Below, one piece after another: positions 17,387 to 26,108 of a DNA stretch of 64,000 nucleotides. Source of the DNA: Granulosicoccus sp045106195. GTDB taxonomy: Bacteria; Pseudomonadota; Gammaproteobacteria; Granulosicoccales; Granulosicoccaceae. The notes under the pieces are model-generated. The model saw only the letters and a program-made list of their open reading frames with translations, was not told where the DNA came from and did no database searches. How positions within the stretch are numbered: the stretch's first letter is position 1; each line of letters starts with the position of its first letter. A program made the translations under genes and the position numbers. The stretch lies in the NCBI GenBank assembly GCA_045106195.1, contig JBGCEH010000008.1:1-64000 (forward strand), given 5' to 3'.

Positions 17387-18688
17387 ATGACTTCATTTTT
17401 CATTATCGCAGCGCTCATGGTGCTGCTCTCGCTCACCTGGCTGCTTGTCGGCTTGTTCCGTGCCAAAGCCTCATCCACCGACCAGGAGGCTGTCAACATC
17501 ACTCTTGCCCGGGAACGCCGGGCGACGCTTGATGCAGCATTGGCCGACGGGGCAATCGACCAGGCCACATTCGATTACGAACGCGAACAACTGGAATACG
17601 ATCTGGCAGCAGATCTCCAATCCGGGGATAGTGCCAAAACGCGCAACGGCGGTCAGGTCGTGGCAGCAGTAGTGGTCAGTGTTTTTGTACCAATAGCTGC
17701 AGGCGCGCTGTACCTGCACCTTGGCAATCCTGCCGCATTGACTCAAGCTCGAAATGCACCAGTCGCCGTTGAGGGTAATAACGACACCGCAGCAAGCGCG
17801 GCTACTGGAGCTCAAAGCGCACCTGCGCTGGAAGATATGCTTCCAAGGATGGAAGAACGCCTCGCCCAGGAACCGGATGATATTGACGGATGGCGTTTGC
17901 TGGGTCGCAGCTATCTCTCAGTAGGCGATTTCGAGAAAGCCCGCATTGCATTTGAAAAAGCGTTGGCGCTGGACGAAACCGACGTACCCACTTTGGCACA
18001 GCTAGCCGAATCCGTTGCGATGACCCAACAAGGCGATCTATCCGGCGAACCCATGAAATTAGTCATGAAAGCCAATGAGCTGGATCCCGACAACGAGCAT
18101 GCATTGTGGCTGTTGTCCATCGCCCGTCAGCAGGCTGGAGATCATAAATCAGCGATGGCCGGGTTTGACAAGCTTGCAGGTATGGCGCAGGGAAATGTCG
18201 AGGCACTAGCCACCATAGAGGATATGAGAGCACGTTCAGTGGATGCCCTGTCGAGGTCGGGATCAGAGAGCCAGTCATCAGAATCATCAGGTATAACAGC
18301 TGCGGATACAGCACCAGAAACTGCTGAAGACGCCAATAGCGGTCCTTCGATTTCAGTCACTGTGAATGTATCAGACGAGGCACGTACCGCATCTGCCGAT
18401 GACCAGGTGGTCTTTGTGTACGCGACTGCCACCGAAGGCCCTCCCATGCCTCTGGCAGTTAGCAGAATCTTTGTCAGTGATCTGCCAACCACCATCACAC
18501 TGGATGACTCCATGGCGATGATCCCCACCATGACACTTTCAGCATTTCCGTCGGTCACCGTTGGCGCGCGTATTTCCACGACCGGCAATGCCATGGCACA
18601 ACCCGGAGACTGGTTCAGCGAGGCTGGCGATATTGACCCCGCCACGACCCGTGACCTCGAACTAACCATCGATCAGCAAACCCCCTGA
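17387..18688 (+). CDS. ccmI: Cytochrome c maturation protein CcmI (TPR)
   Basis: 433 residues, component of the System I cytochrome c maturation apparatus that presents apocytochrome to the haem ligase. Two membrane segments (about 4-24 and 88-110) frame a cytoplasmic loop with heptad-like ARERRATLDAAL and FDYEREQLEYDLA; a periplasmic TPR region follows (LLGRSYLSVGDFEKARIAFEKAL, about 165-260) and a C-terminal domain with VFVYATATEGPPMPLAVSR, typical of CcmI. No other ccm gene is adjacent, so it is detached from the usual ccmABCDEFGH operon, at least on this side. Confidence 0.85.
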   Translation: MTSFFIIAALMVLLSLTWLLVGLFRAKASSTDQEAVNITLARERRATLDAALADGAIDQATFDYEREQLEYDLAADLQSGDSAKTRNGGQVVAAVVVSVFVPIAAGALYLHLGNPAALTQARNAPVAVEGNNDTAASAATGAQSAPALEDMLPRMEERLAQEPDDIDGWRLLGRSYLSVGDFEKARIAFEKALALDETDVPTLAQLAESVAMTQQGDLSGEPMKLVMKANELDPDNEHALWLLSIARQQAGDHKSAMAGFDKLAGMAQGNVEALATIEDMRARSVDALSRSGSESQSSESSGITAADTAPETAEDANSGPSISVTVNVSDEARTASADDQVVFVYATATEGPPMPLAVSRIFVSDLPTTITLDDSMAMIPTMTLSAFPSVTVGARISTTGNAMAQPGDWFSEAGDIDPATTRDLELTIDQQTP

Positions 18689-18726
18689 GACTCCATCAAT
18701 CAAGCACGTTTAGTGGCATCACCTTC

Positions 18727-19575
18727 ATGGTGATTGCCATGGCCCTGTTGTCCAGCATGGACGCCATGGCAAAGAGCCTTACTATGGACGGTGTAGAGGT
18801 CATGCAAATTCTGGCGTTGCGTAGCTGCCTGATCGTAACAATACTCGCAACGGTATTTGTATTCAAAGGCAAGAGCGCCGAGCTCAAACCCAGAAGTTAC
18901 AAAGCCCATGCGGGTCGCGGCCTTGTCGGGTTCACAGCACCGCTCTGCTTTTTCTATGGAATAACCCACATTCCGTTAACTGATGCTGTGGTGATTTTTT
19001 TCACATCGATTTTTTTCGTTACTCTGCTCTCCATCGTCTTTCTCGGTGAAAAAGTAGGAGTACACCGTTGGGCATCAATCGTTGTCGGTTTTCTAGGGGT
19101 ACTGATCGTCGTTGGGCCCAAAGGTGGAGGCGATATTACGGGCTATGTACTAGTACTGATGGGAAGTATCGCGTACTCGATACTCTTTACCAGCAGTCGC
19201 TACCTTTCAGCAACGGAAAGTGTACCGTCGCTGGTGTTGAGCTTCAACGTAAGCGTTGGCGCTGTCAGTCTGCTACTACTCCCCTGGTTCTGGACTGAGC
19301 TTACCCAGATGCACTATGCGCGCATAGCTGTGCTTGCCGTTTTTGCATTGGGCGGGCATTACCTCATAACACTGGCATTTTCCATGGCAGAAGCATCAGT
19401 GCTTGCCCCGTTCGAATACACCAGTGTTATCTGGGCACTGATTTTTGACCTGCTGATATGGCAGATATCACCCGCTCTCTCAACGATGATCGGTGCGATG
19501 ATTGTCATCGCAAGTGGGCTGTATATCGTACATCGCGAGAAAATTCGTAGTCAGATTATTGAATCCAACCAGTGA
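18727..19575 (+). CDS. EamA/DMT-family transporter
   Basis: Inner-membrane protein of the drug/metabolite transporter superfamily with about nine or ten hydrophobic segments and two EamA repeats (FYGITHIPLTDAVVI; FSMAEASVLAPFEYTSVIW). Substrate unknown. First ATG is 18727, but the frame stays open upstream to 18655 and codes FSGITFMVIAM, which looks like the missing start of the first membrane helix. The true start may therefore be a non-standard codon such as CTG at 18685, overlapping the ccmI stop. Confidence 0.82.
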   Translation: MVIAMALLSSMDAMAKSLTMDGVEVMQILALRSCLIVTILATVFVFKGKSAELKPRSYKAHAGRGLVGFTAPLCFFYGITHIPLTDAVVIFFTSIFFVTLLSIVFLGEKVGVHRWASIVVGFLGVLIVVGPKGGGDITGYVLVLMGSIAYSILFTSSRYLSATESVPSLVLSFNVSVGAVSLLLLPWFWTELTQMHYARIAVLAVFALGGHYLITLAFSMAEASVLAPFEYTSVIWALIFDLLIWQISPALSTMIGAMIVIASGLYIVHREKIRSQIIESNQ

Positions 19576-19656
19576 TTTATAGAATGTGCCCACATCTTCC
19601 ATCAGGCTGTATGGTCCGTTAGGCTCTTTGACAGGCAAAAGTAAAGCTTACTTGAT

Positions 19657-20631
19657 TCATGCTGTATCAGGCACATCAATGCGAATGCTGGAATCCTTGA
19701 ACGATGTCAGCGAGTGTGACCAGCCGGCAGCAGGCCACAGTACCTGCATACTGAGTTCTTTGGGTTTGTAGGCTGCTGTGTACAAAGTACCAAAACCCTT
19801 AGAGAAAGCCGTGGAGTACAAAGGGGCCTGTAAAAATGCTTTCTTGAATGCCTTCTCGGTATCTGCCCTAAGCGTCAATCTCTGCAGCAGATAACGTTCA
19901 CGTTCTACCGTTGCGGTAAAATGTGTTTGCTGATCCCACTGGAAACCTGCCTGATGGTTAGTGGCGACAGCAGCATTCGTAATAACGGCGGTTTTGTCAG
20001 GCGCTAGCTGAACGGTTCTAAAATGACCTTTGGCATCCAGCACGGTCACGTTGTAGCTCATATGCGTTGGAATTCGAGCCAGAGCCTCACTTGCCTCCAC
20101 GGCAGTCTCGCACGTCTGCAAAACATAACGCAAAAGCAACGGAACGCCAAACCCATCCCCGGTTGCGGTACGCCCACCAAAGGTCAGCGAAACACTCAAG
20201 CCAAGATCATTGATGCCATCAACCAGGCCGAGCAAGCAGTCGGACGTGCCCAATACCGTTCGACCTTGCCAGCGGGTTAGCAAAACGAGCGAATCGAAAG
20301 CATGCGGGTTGTAATCATAGTTTCGGATCAACATGGGACTGTCACTGGGCCACACAGCCTGACTACAAGCGCTGATATAAGCCGGTGGTCGATAATGAGA
20401 CAGAAAGCGGGCTTGCAAATCATTGCCACCCACCCACTCGCAGGCCTGCTGGTATAACGGCACCAGTTCTGGCATGTGCCGTTTGATCGCGGTGAGCCCA
20501 GCTAGGTAGCTGGGCCTTGAAATCACACCATCCCTTGCCCACCAGCGTTGATACTCTGGCCAGTACTCCCTGAAAAGCGCGGACCACACTATTGAGTCAG
20601 TAGCATCGATCGCTCGAAAATTTAACTGCAT
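19657..20631 (-). CDS. C45-family Ntn hydrolase / acyltransferase
   Basis: 324 residues resembling the isopenicillin-N acyltransferase (peptidase C45) and choloylglycine-hydrolase families. These mature by self-cleavage before a cysteine that becomes the N-terminal nucleophile and then hydrolyse or transfer acyl groups on amides. Seen here: candidate nucleophile Cys89 in YISACSQAV, then IRNYDYNP, GLVDGINDLGLSVSLTFGG and LRYVLQTCETAVEA, all characteristic of the family. No signal peptide, so it acts in the cytoplasm. It lies 18 bp after the ATP-grasp gene and probably shares its operon. Substrate unknown; a self-made amide from the neighbouring ligase is a reasonable inference. Confidence 0.75.
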   Translation of the reverse strand: MQLNFRAIDATDSIVWSALFREYWPEYQRWWARDGVISRPSYLAGLTAIKRHMPELVPLYQQACEWVGGNDLQARFLSHYRPPAYISACSQAVWPSDSPMLIRNYDYNPHAFDSLVLLTRWQGRTVLGTSDCLLGLVDGINDLGLSVSLTFGGRTATGDGFGVPLLLRYVLQTCETAVEASEALARIPTHMSYNVTVLDAKGHFRTVQLAPDKTAVITNAAVATNHQAGFQWDQQTHFTATVERERYLLQRLTLRADTEKAFKKAFLQAPLYSTAFSKGFGTLYTAAYKPKELSMQVLWPAAGWSHSLTSFKDSSIRIDVPDTA

Positions 20632-20649
20632 TTTCTGCAGATCTACACG

Positions 20650-22110
20650 CTATAGCATCTTGAAGGCAGGCTCAGGAATTGCAGGCGCGGCACTAAGCTG
20701 TTCCAGCGGCGTCGCCTTGAACGCAGACTTCATCCCATCAATCCACTGAGTTGATCGCTCGGTCAAAGTGAAGTCTTTTGTCATCGATCGACCGCGCATG
20801 ACAAGGATTCCCAGGTCAGCACCTTCGTAACGGTAATCACCGGGTTTCAGAATACGCAGGAAGAAAGCCTCACGGTCAGTCTCCACCGCACGGCGATGAT
20901 AATCAAACCTGTCGTATGAGACGTTGCCATCGTCATCCATGCGATAGATGCCCGTCTCCGGCGCTTCGGTCAGCAGATCCACACTATCGTCGGTATGCTT
21001 GATAACCATCTGCGACCAGCTGTCAATCATAGCGGGATCTGCCCAACGATCATTCAGTTCTTCAACATCCAGTTCAAAAGGCTTTCCGGAAAATTCCAGT
21101 AAATGAAATAGAAAGAGTGGTGCATCGGCATGGGCAAACGCCGCATGATTTGTCATCGATGAACAACCGGTGATTCGCGGATTCAATTCTCCGAGATAGA
21201 TCTCTCCAGTTTTCTCCTCGATAAGAAAATCGAGTTCGAAATATCCGCGGTAACCCTCCTCTCGCAACTGTTCACCAAACTTGAACGTCAGATCACGGGC
21301 CTTCTTTCTGACAGATGGGGAAAAAGCGGTAGAAAATATTTCGTTACCGCACCATCCACCGCGGTAGGGTGTCAGTTCCTTGAAACCAACCAGCTCCGTC
21401 ATCAAGGGTCCAACAATGGTTCCTTGTTTGGTCGCACAGGCTTCAATAGCCGATCCACGACACACAATCCGTTTCATGACCTTGATTTCACCCTGGCCGA
21501 TGATTTCATGTTCGTGCTGGCGAAAATCTGCGGCAGACGCGATAAAAAACGTGGTGTGCCCTGAATCGCCATAAGCCGATTGCAGGACAAGATCGGTGCC
21601 CAGGTTGGCATCGGCTGCCACTTTACACAGTTGATCCCAGCTGGTTATTTCGGACAAGGCATTGGGCACTGACGGCACGCCCGCCTTGTCTCCGATTCGT
21701 ACAGTCTCAATCTTGTTATCCATACGACTGCGCAGCTTTGCTTTCGGGAACCAGACTTCGGCACCTAACTCTTTCGCAAGCTTTTCAGTTTCCTGATCGA
21801 ACATCAGGAATACAAATTTCGGCTTTCCACCACGATTGCCGACATGGTCTACAACGTCCTTATGTTGCAGCATGAAATTATTGATATCTTCTATAGACTG
21901 AAATTCACCATGCTCTTTGGCAGATGGAACCAGTGTGTTCGGATGTCGACCATCGTAGCAATCGATGTAGCTGATGAACTTAAAGTTCTTTACCCATTCA
22001 TCCAGACCTAATAGGTTGAAGTTGGTTGCAGATACAAAATAGATAGGTGCATCATTGGTATGAAAGTGACGTCGAATTTCAGAGATATTTTTTAGTTTTT
22101 TTGCTGGCAT
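20650..22110 (-). CDS. ATP-grasp ligase of unknown substrate
   Basis: 486 residues with an ATP-grasp fold: ATP-binding region VLQSAYGDSGHTTFFI (about residues 175-190), central acceptor region, and the metal-binding block FELDFLIEE...YLGELNPRITG (about 295-325) that carries the Mg ligands Glu and Asn. Such proteins are often labelled biotin carboxylase, but there is no biotin carrier or carboxyltransferase partner here, so carboxylate-amine ligation is more likely. A strong AGGAGAG precedes the ATG. It sits between the decarboxylase (21 bp) and the C45 hydrolase (18 bp), which implies a joint pathway. Confidence 0.75.
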   Translation of the reverse strand: MPAKKLKNISEIRRHFHTNDAPIYFVSATNFNLLGLDEWVKNFKFISYIDCYDGRHPNTLVPSAKEHGEFQSIEDINNFMLQHKDVVDHVGNRGGKPKFVFLMFDQETEKLAKELGAEVWFPKAKLRSRMDNKIETVRIGDKAGVPSVPNALSEITSWDQLCKVAADANLGTDLVLQSAYGDSGHTTFFIASAADFRQHEHEIIGQGEIKVMKRIVCRGSAIEACATKQGTIVGPLMTELVGFKELTPYRGGWCGNEIFSTAFSPSVRKKARDLTFKFGEQLREEGYRGYFELDFLIEEKTGEIYLGELNPRITGCSSMTNHAAFAHADAPLFLFHLLEFSGKPFELDVEELNDRWADPAMIDSWSQMVIKHTDDSVDLLTEAPETGIYRMDDDGNVSYDRFDYHRRAVETDREAFFLRILKPGDYRYEGADLGILVMRGRSMTKDFTLTERSTQWIDGMKSAFKATPLEQLSAAPAIPEPAFKML

Positions 22111-22131
22111 ATTTCTCTCCTGTAGTGTCCT

Positions 22132-24897
22132 TTAATGAGCCGAGATGTTCTTCGTCGCGCTAACCCTTTCATCCAGCGCCTCTTTGGTAAAAACACGCAA
22201 CCCAAGATCAGGGCGGTATCCATGAATTTCACTGACATCCAACGCACGCATGAACGCCAGTATGTCCTCTGAGATTACCTGCCCTGGCACCAGTATGGGA
22301 AATCCGGGTGGGTAGGGAATGATGAAGGTAGCTGATACCACCTCCTCCCCGCTTTTCATGGCATCTCGCAAGGAACCGTGCAGCTCCAGGTAATTACAGT
22401 TGTTCTCATCGTAGGCCAGAAAGAATGCGGAACGAATATCTCCTTCAGCCGTTGCACCGTCTGGATCGAGTCTGAACGCATCGTGAAAGCGACTGAAATC
22501 GGGAAGTGGAGGATAGTCTTCTACCAGATTCTTTACCCGACGCTCATGGCTGAGTTTCTCCATTTTTGACGCATCGTCCAGCAATTCATCAAGCTCCTTG
22601 GCAATTTCCACCAACACTTCAATCAGGTAGGCAACAGACGATCGTGTAGTGCCGATATTGGTCATGAACAGGACTGTATTACGGGATGTCTTGTTAATCT
22701 GAATACCAAATTTATCCATCAGGATCTGATTCTTGAACATGTCACCATCCCAGCCGGTGCCTCCAACCGCCAGTGTCACCCGAGTTGCATCCAGCACAAA
22801 ATCATCCTGTGCGTAGCTTTCCCAGACATCGGCCCAGCCTTGTCGGGAATCGTAGTAACTCTCTATACCCGACTGACGATACTCAGGTTTAATCATGTCA
22901 CCCGCCGTCAGTACCTTGAAGTACTTTCCCAGCAAAGGGTGAGTTGCAATGGCACGCCGCATGGACATGGCAGCTTCAACCTGTTTCTGCACCAGCTCAA
23001 AGCCCTCAAGTTCAATTTGTCGGCGTCCAACATCCAGTGATGCGATTATCTGGTAATTTGGTGAGGTTGAAGTATGTGTCATGTAAGCTTCGTGAAACGC
23101 AGCCTCTACCTCTCCCTTGAAGTCCTGGTCGTTAACATGAATCATTGAACCTTGGCGCAATGCAGTCAGTGTCTTGTGGGTCGATTGTGTGGCATACAGT
23201 CGAACACGTGCATCGGGCGGCGGAACCAGCCGCGTGTTCAACAAGGTTTCGTCGTCGGCATCAACAAGCTCGGCTTGTTGGGTCTCCCATGCAGCGCTAG
23301 CTTCAAGTGTTCTCAAGCGCAAGCGTAGTGTGTTGGCAACATCCATCGCAGTACGTTGCCGATAGGTGGGTCCGAAGCGGGCAAAGGCAAACCAGGCTTC
23401 ATCCCAGAGGAATACCAGATCGCGTTTGATCGCAAGGCACTCTTCAACCACTCGACCCACGTTGTAAACAATGCCATCAAAAGTGCAGTTGGTCAGCAGT
23501 AGCATTCTTACCTTGTGCAACTTTCCGGCAGCCTTGAGCTTCAAAAGAGCGTGCTTGATCTCTTTTAGCGGTACCGCTCCATACATCGAGTACTCGGACA
23601 ATGGATACGAATCCAGATACAGAACCTGAGCACCCGCGAGCACAAGACCATAGTGATGCGACTTGTGACAATCACGATCCACCAACACGATGTCCCCAGG
23701 GCGTACCAGCGCCTGAACCACGATCTTGTTGCATGTCGATGTGCCATTGGTCGAGAAAAATGTCTGCTTTGCACCAAATGCACGGGCGGCAAGTTCCTGT
23801 GCCTGTTTGATGGGTCCATGAGGCTCTAGGAGGCTATCCAGCCCTCCGCTGGTTGCCGATGTTTCAGCCATAAAAATATTGGGGCCGTAAAATGCCCCCA
23901 TGTCCTGAATCCAGTGTGACTTGGAAATGGATTTACCACGGCTTATTGGCAGGGCATGAAAGACACCGGTTGGCTGGCGAGAATATTTTTTCAGAGCATT
24001 GAAAAAAGGCGTGTTGTACCGGGCATCCACACCGCGCAGTATGTTCAGATGCAATTCCTGGAAGTCTTCCTGATTGTAGAAGATACGCCTGCATCCACCC
24101 AGATCCCGTCCAGCCAGATCTTCCACCGCCTGATCCGTTACCAGATAAGTATCCAGCTCAGGGCGCATCTTGTTGATCAGCCTGCAAAGTTCCGGACCAT
24201 AATCTCCCGGTGAGAGCATATCGGTATCTTCATCACCCAGTTGATTCAGATAACGTCGCAACAAAGGCATCTGATTGGCAGACTTAAGCGTCAGCCCCGG
24301 CCGTACCACCACCGCCTGGATATTGTGGTTAAGCATGATGCCTATCAATGCATCTTCCAGACTGGGTACCATCACCGGCTCATACAGAAACGGATCTTCC
24401 AACCGACGTACATGTCTCAGGCTTTCTCTCATCCAGTGACTTTGATGATCAGTCACTGTGTCGATAACCAAAACTTCGAAATACGGTTTGGAAAGTGCAC
24501 GAGCCTCAACCGACAAGCTTGCCGCATCTTCCATTTCATCGGCATCAGCATCCTCTGCAATCAGAGGAATATGCCGCCGACGATAAGCGCCGGTTGTCAG
24601 TGCACGAACTACACGCCGAATCGCAACAGACAATTCCTCGAAGTTGCCGTGCAACAACATACGCCGCAGTTGTGCAAAGGCCGTAGGTCCGGGAAAGGCC
24701 CAGTAAAATTCAATTGGTGCTAATGCCTCAAGTAAATCCTCGGCGTTGGTAAGTGCCGCGGCCCGTTTATGTTCGCTGACCGGCGCATCGCCTGTTGCTG
24801 CAAGGTCTAGCATTTCGACGGATTCGCGCAAAGCGCTCCATCGGTCGGCACGAAGTTGGGTAGCGCTGTAATAATCTGAAATGGAAGTATTTGGCAC
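22132..24897 (-). CDS. Orn/Lys/Arg-type PLP decarboxylase, extended form
   Basis: 921 residues, fold-type I basic amino-acid decarboxylase that would remove CO2 from arginine, lysine or ornithine to give a polyamine or agmatine. An N-terminal wing domain (about 150-290) is followed by the PLP domain: AFGAKQTFFSTNGTSTCNK, DRDCHKSHH, LWDEAWFAF, and the PLP lysine Lys575 in STHKTLTALRQGSM. The C-terminal domain has DPDGATAEGD and IPYPPGFPILVPGQ. E. coli AdiA, CadA and SpeF are about 710-760 residues; the extra length is mostly the first 140 residues and an insertion around 525-565. GTG start at 24895-24897 is supported by AGAGGGA. Amino-acid specificity cannot be read from sequence. Confidence 0.85.
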   Translation of the reverse strand: MPNTSISDYYSATQLRADRWSALRESVEMLDLAATGDAPVSEHKRAAALTNAEDLLEALAPIEFYWAFPGPTAFAQLRRMLLHGNFEELSVAIRRVVRALTTGAYRRRHIPLIAEDADADEMEDAASLSVEARALSKPYFEVLVIDTVTDHQSHWMRESLRHVRRLEDPFLYEPVMVPSLEDALIGIMLNHNIQAVVVRPGLTLKSANQMPLLRRYLNQLGDEDTDMLSPGDYGPELCRLINKMRPELDTYLVTDQAVEDLAGRDLGGCRRIFYNQEDFQELHLNILRGVDARYNTPFFNALKKYSRQPTGVFHALPISRGKSISKSHWIQDMGAFYGPNIFMAETSATSGGLDSLLEPHGPIKQAQELAARAFGAKQTFFSTNGTSTCNKIVVQALVRPGDIVLVDRDCHKSHHYGLVLAGAQVLYLDSYPLSEYSMYGAVPLKEIKHALLKLKAAGKLHKVRMLLLTNCTFDGIVYNVGRVVEECLAIKRDLVFLWDEAWFAFARFGPTYRQRTAMDVANTLRLRLRTLEASAAWETQQAELVDADDETLLNTRLVPPPDARVRLYATQSTHKTLTALRQGSMIHVNDQDFKGEVEAAFHEAYMTHTSTSPNYQIIASLDVGRRQIELEGFELVQKQVEAAMSMRRAIATHPLLGKYFKVLTAGDMIKPEYRQSGIESYYDSRQGWADVWESYAQDDFVLDATRVTLAVGGTGWDGDMFKNQILMDKFGIQINKTSRNTVLFMTNIGTTRSSVAYLIEVLVEIAKELDELLDDASKMEKLSHERRVKNLVEDYPPLPDFSRFHDAFRLDPDGATAEGDIRSAFFLAYDENNCNYLELHGSLRDAMKSGEEVVSATFIIPYPPGFPILVPGQVISEDILAFMRALDVSEIHGYRPDLGLRVFTKEALDERVSATKNISAH

Positions 24898-24967
24898 GCG
24901 GTTCCCTCTTCTAATTGTCTAGGCAGTATCAATAGAGCTTGCCACCATCCTTGGCTGCATCGGCATT

Positions 24968-25984
24968 TTATTTACCTGTGCTCAGCGGTGGAATGACAGC
25001 AGCACTTGCTGCCGGTCTGGCGGTATGGTCTGCGCCTTTGTCTGTAGTGCCAGCGGGCAAACCCGAGACCGTTAAAGAAGGAACCACCATCGCGGCAGGT
25101 GAAGGTGAGTCATCGATCCCTGCACGTGATCCCTGCGCAGGAATTTCAAGCGGACCCAGCGTTTTCAGATAGGCGTCGGTGCCGCTGTTACGCTCATAAA
25201 CAGAAAAATCTGTGGGTCGATCTCTAAAGGATTTGAGGACCTGTCCCAGACCGCGCATTCCATGTTCGCGCTGACGACGAACTTGATCAAGATCGATTTC
25301 CAGTGGGAACATGTCTTCTTGACCAGCAGATTGATGCAGGACATTTGCCGCCGGATCAATAACGCAAGACTGACCATTCCCACCAGCCCCCAGTCCGTTT
25401 ATGTCAAACACATAACACTGGAACTGAGCGGCAGTTGCCTTGGCAATGGATAGCTCCGCCTGCCGATCCGTTGTACCCGTCAGCACCGGATGCAACAAGA
25501 CCTCAACCCCTTGACTCGTTAACTGGCGAGTGGTTTCCGGAAACCAGATATCGTAGCAAATGGACAGACCGAACCGCCCGATCTCCGGCACGTCGAAAAC
25601 GCAGAAATCTTCCCCCGCCTCAACGCCCGCTTCGTAGGGCCGAAATGGAAACATCTTTCGATAACGACTGACAACCTGCCCTTCAGGATTAATAACCGTC
25701 GAGGTGTTATAGACTCGAGACTGCTCGTCCAGCTCGAACATCGATCCGGGTATCAGCCAGATACTATGGCGCCGGGCCAATGCCTGAAACTTTTCCTCGC
25801 TCTCACTGGGAAACGGTTGAGCAAAACGGTGAAGAGGACCGAACGGTGCCAGCTCTGAGAACAACACCATTTGCGTCCACGGAAATCTCGCCATCAGCAG
25901 GTCGACACGTTGAATCATGCCCTCAACATTGCTGGTGAGCGCATCAACGTGCATTTGAATACCAGCGATGGCGAACGGAGTCAT
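24968..25984 (-). CDS. Carbon-nitrogen (nitrilase-superfamily) hydrolase
   Basis: 338 residues. Catalytic triad visible: Glu44 (SELAPFG), Lys110 (YRKMFPF) and Cys143 (SICYDIWFPE). Family members cleave amides, nitriles or N-carbamoyl groups; with a basic amino-acid decarboxylase next door an N-carbamoyl- or acyl-polyamine is possible, but this is inference. The last 60 residues are low-complexity Pro/Ala/Ser/Thr, outside the catalytic fold. It lies 70 bp upstream of the decarboxylase on the same strand. Confidence 0.82.
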   Translation of the reverse strand: MTPFAIAGIQMHVDALTSNVEGMIQRVDLLMARFPWTQMVLFSELAPFGPLHRFAQPFPSESEEKFQALARRHSIWLIPGSMFELDEQSRVYNTSTVINPEGQVVSRYRKMFPFRPYEAGVEAGEDFCVFDVPEIGRFGLSICYDIWFPETTRQLTSQGVEVLLHPVLTGTTDRQAELSIAKATAAQFQCYVFDINGLGAGGNGQSCVIDPAANVLHQSAGQEDMFPLEIDLDQVRRQREHGMRGLGQVLKSFRDRPTDFSVYERNSGTDAYLKTLGPLEIPAQGSRAGIDDSPSPAAMVVPSLTVSGLPAGTTDKGADHTARPAASAAVIPPLSTGK

Positions 25985-26108
25985 GTGATCTTCCTTACTT
26001 TTACAAGAATTTAATCACAACAGTAGCACGCGACACATTAATGTTTCCTGCCTCATGCATGAATACAGCCCTCGAATAAAAACACACAGGACACGCTCGG
26101 CAGAGCGC

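Noticed and set aside
20650..22110. Biotin carboxylase label for the ATP-grasp protein
   Set aside because: No biotin carrier domain or carboxyltransferase nearby, and the sequence lacks the biotin carboxylase N-terminus seen in pccA.
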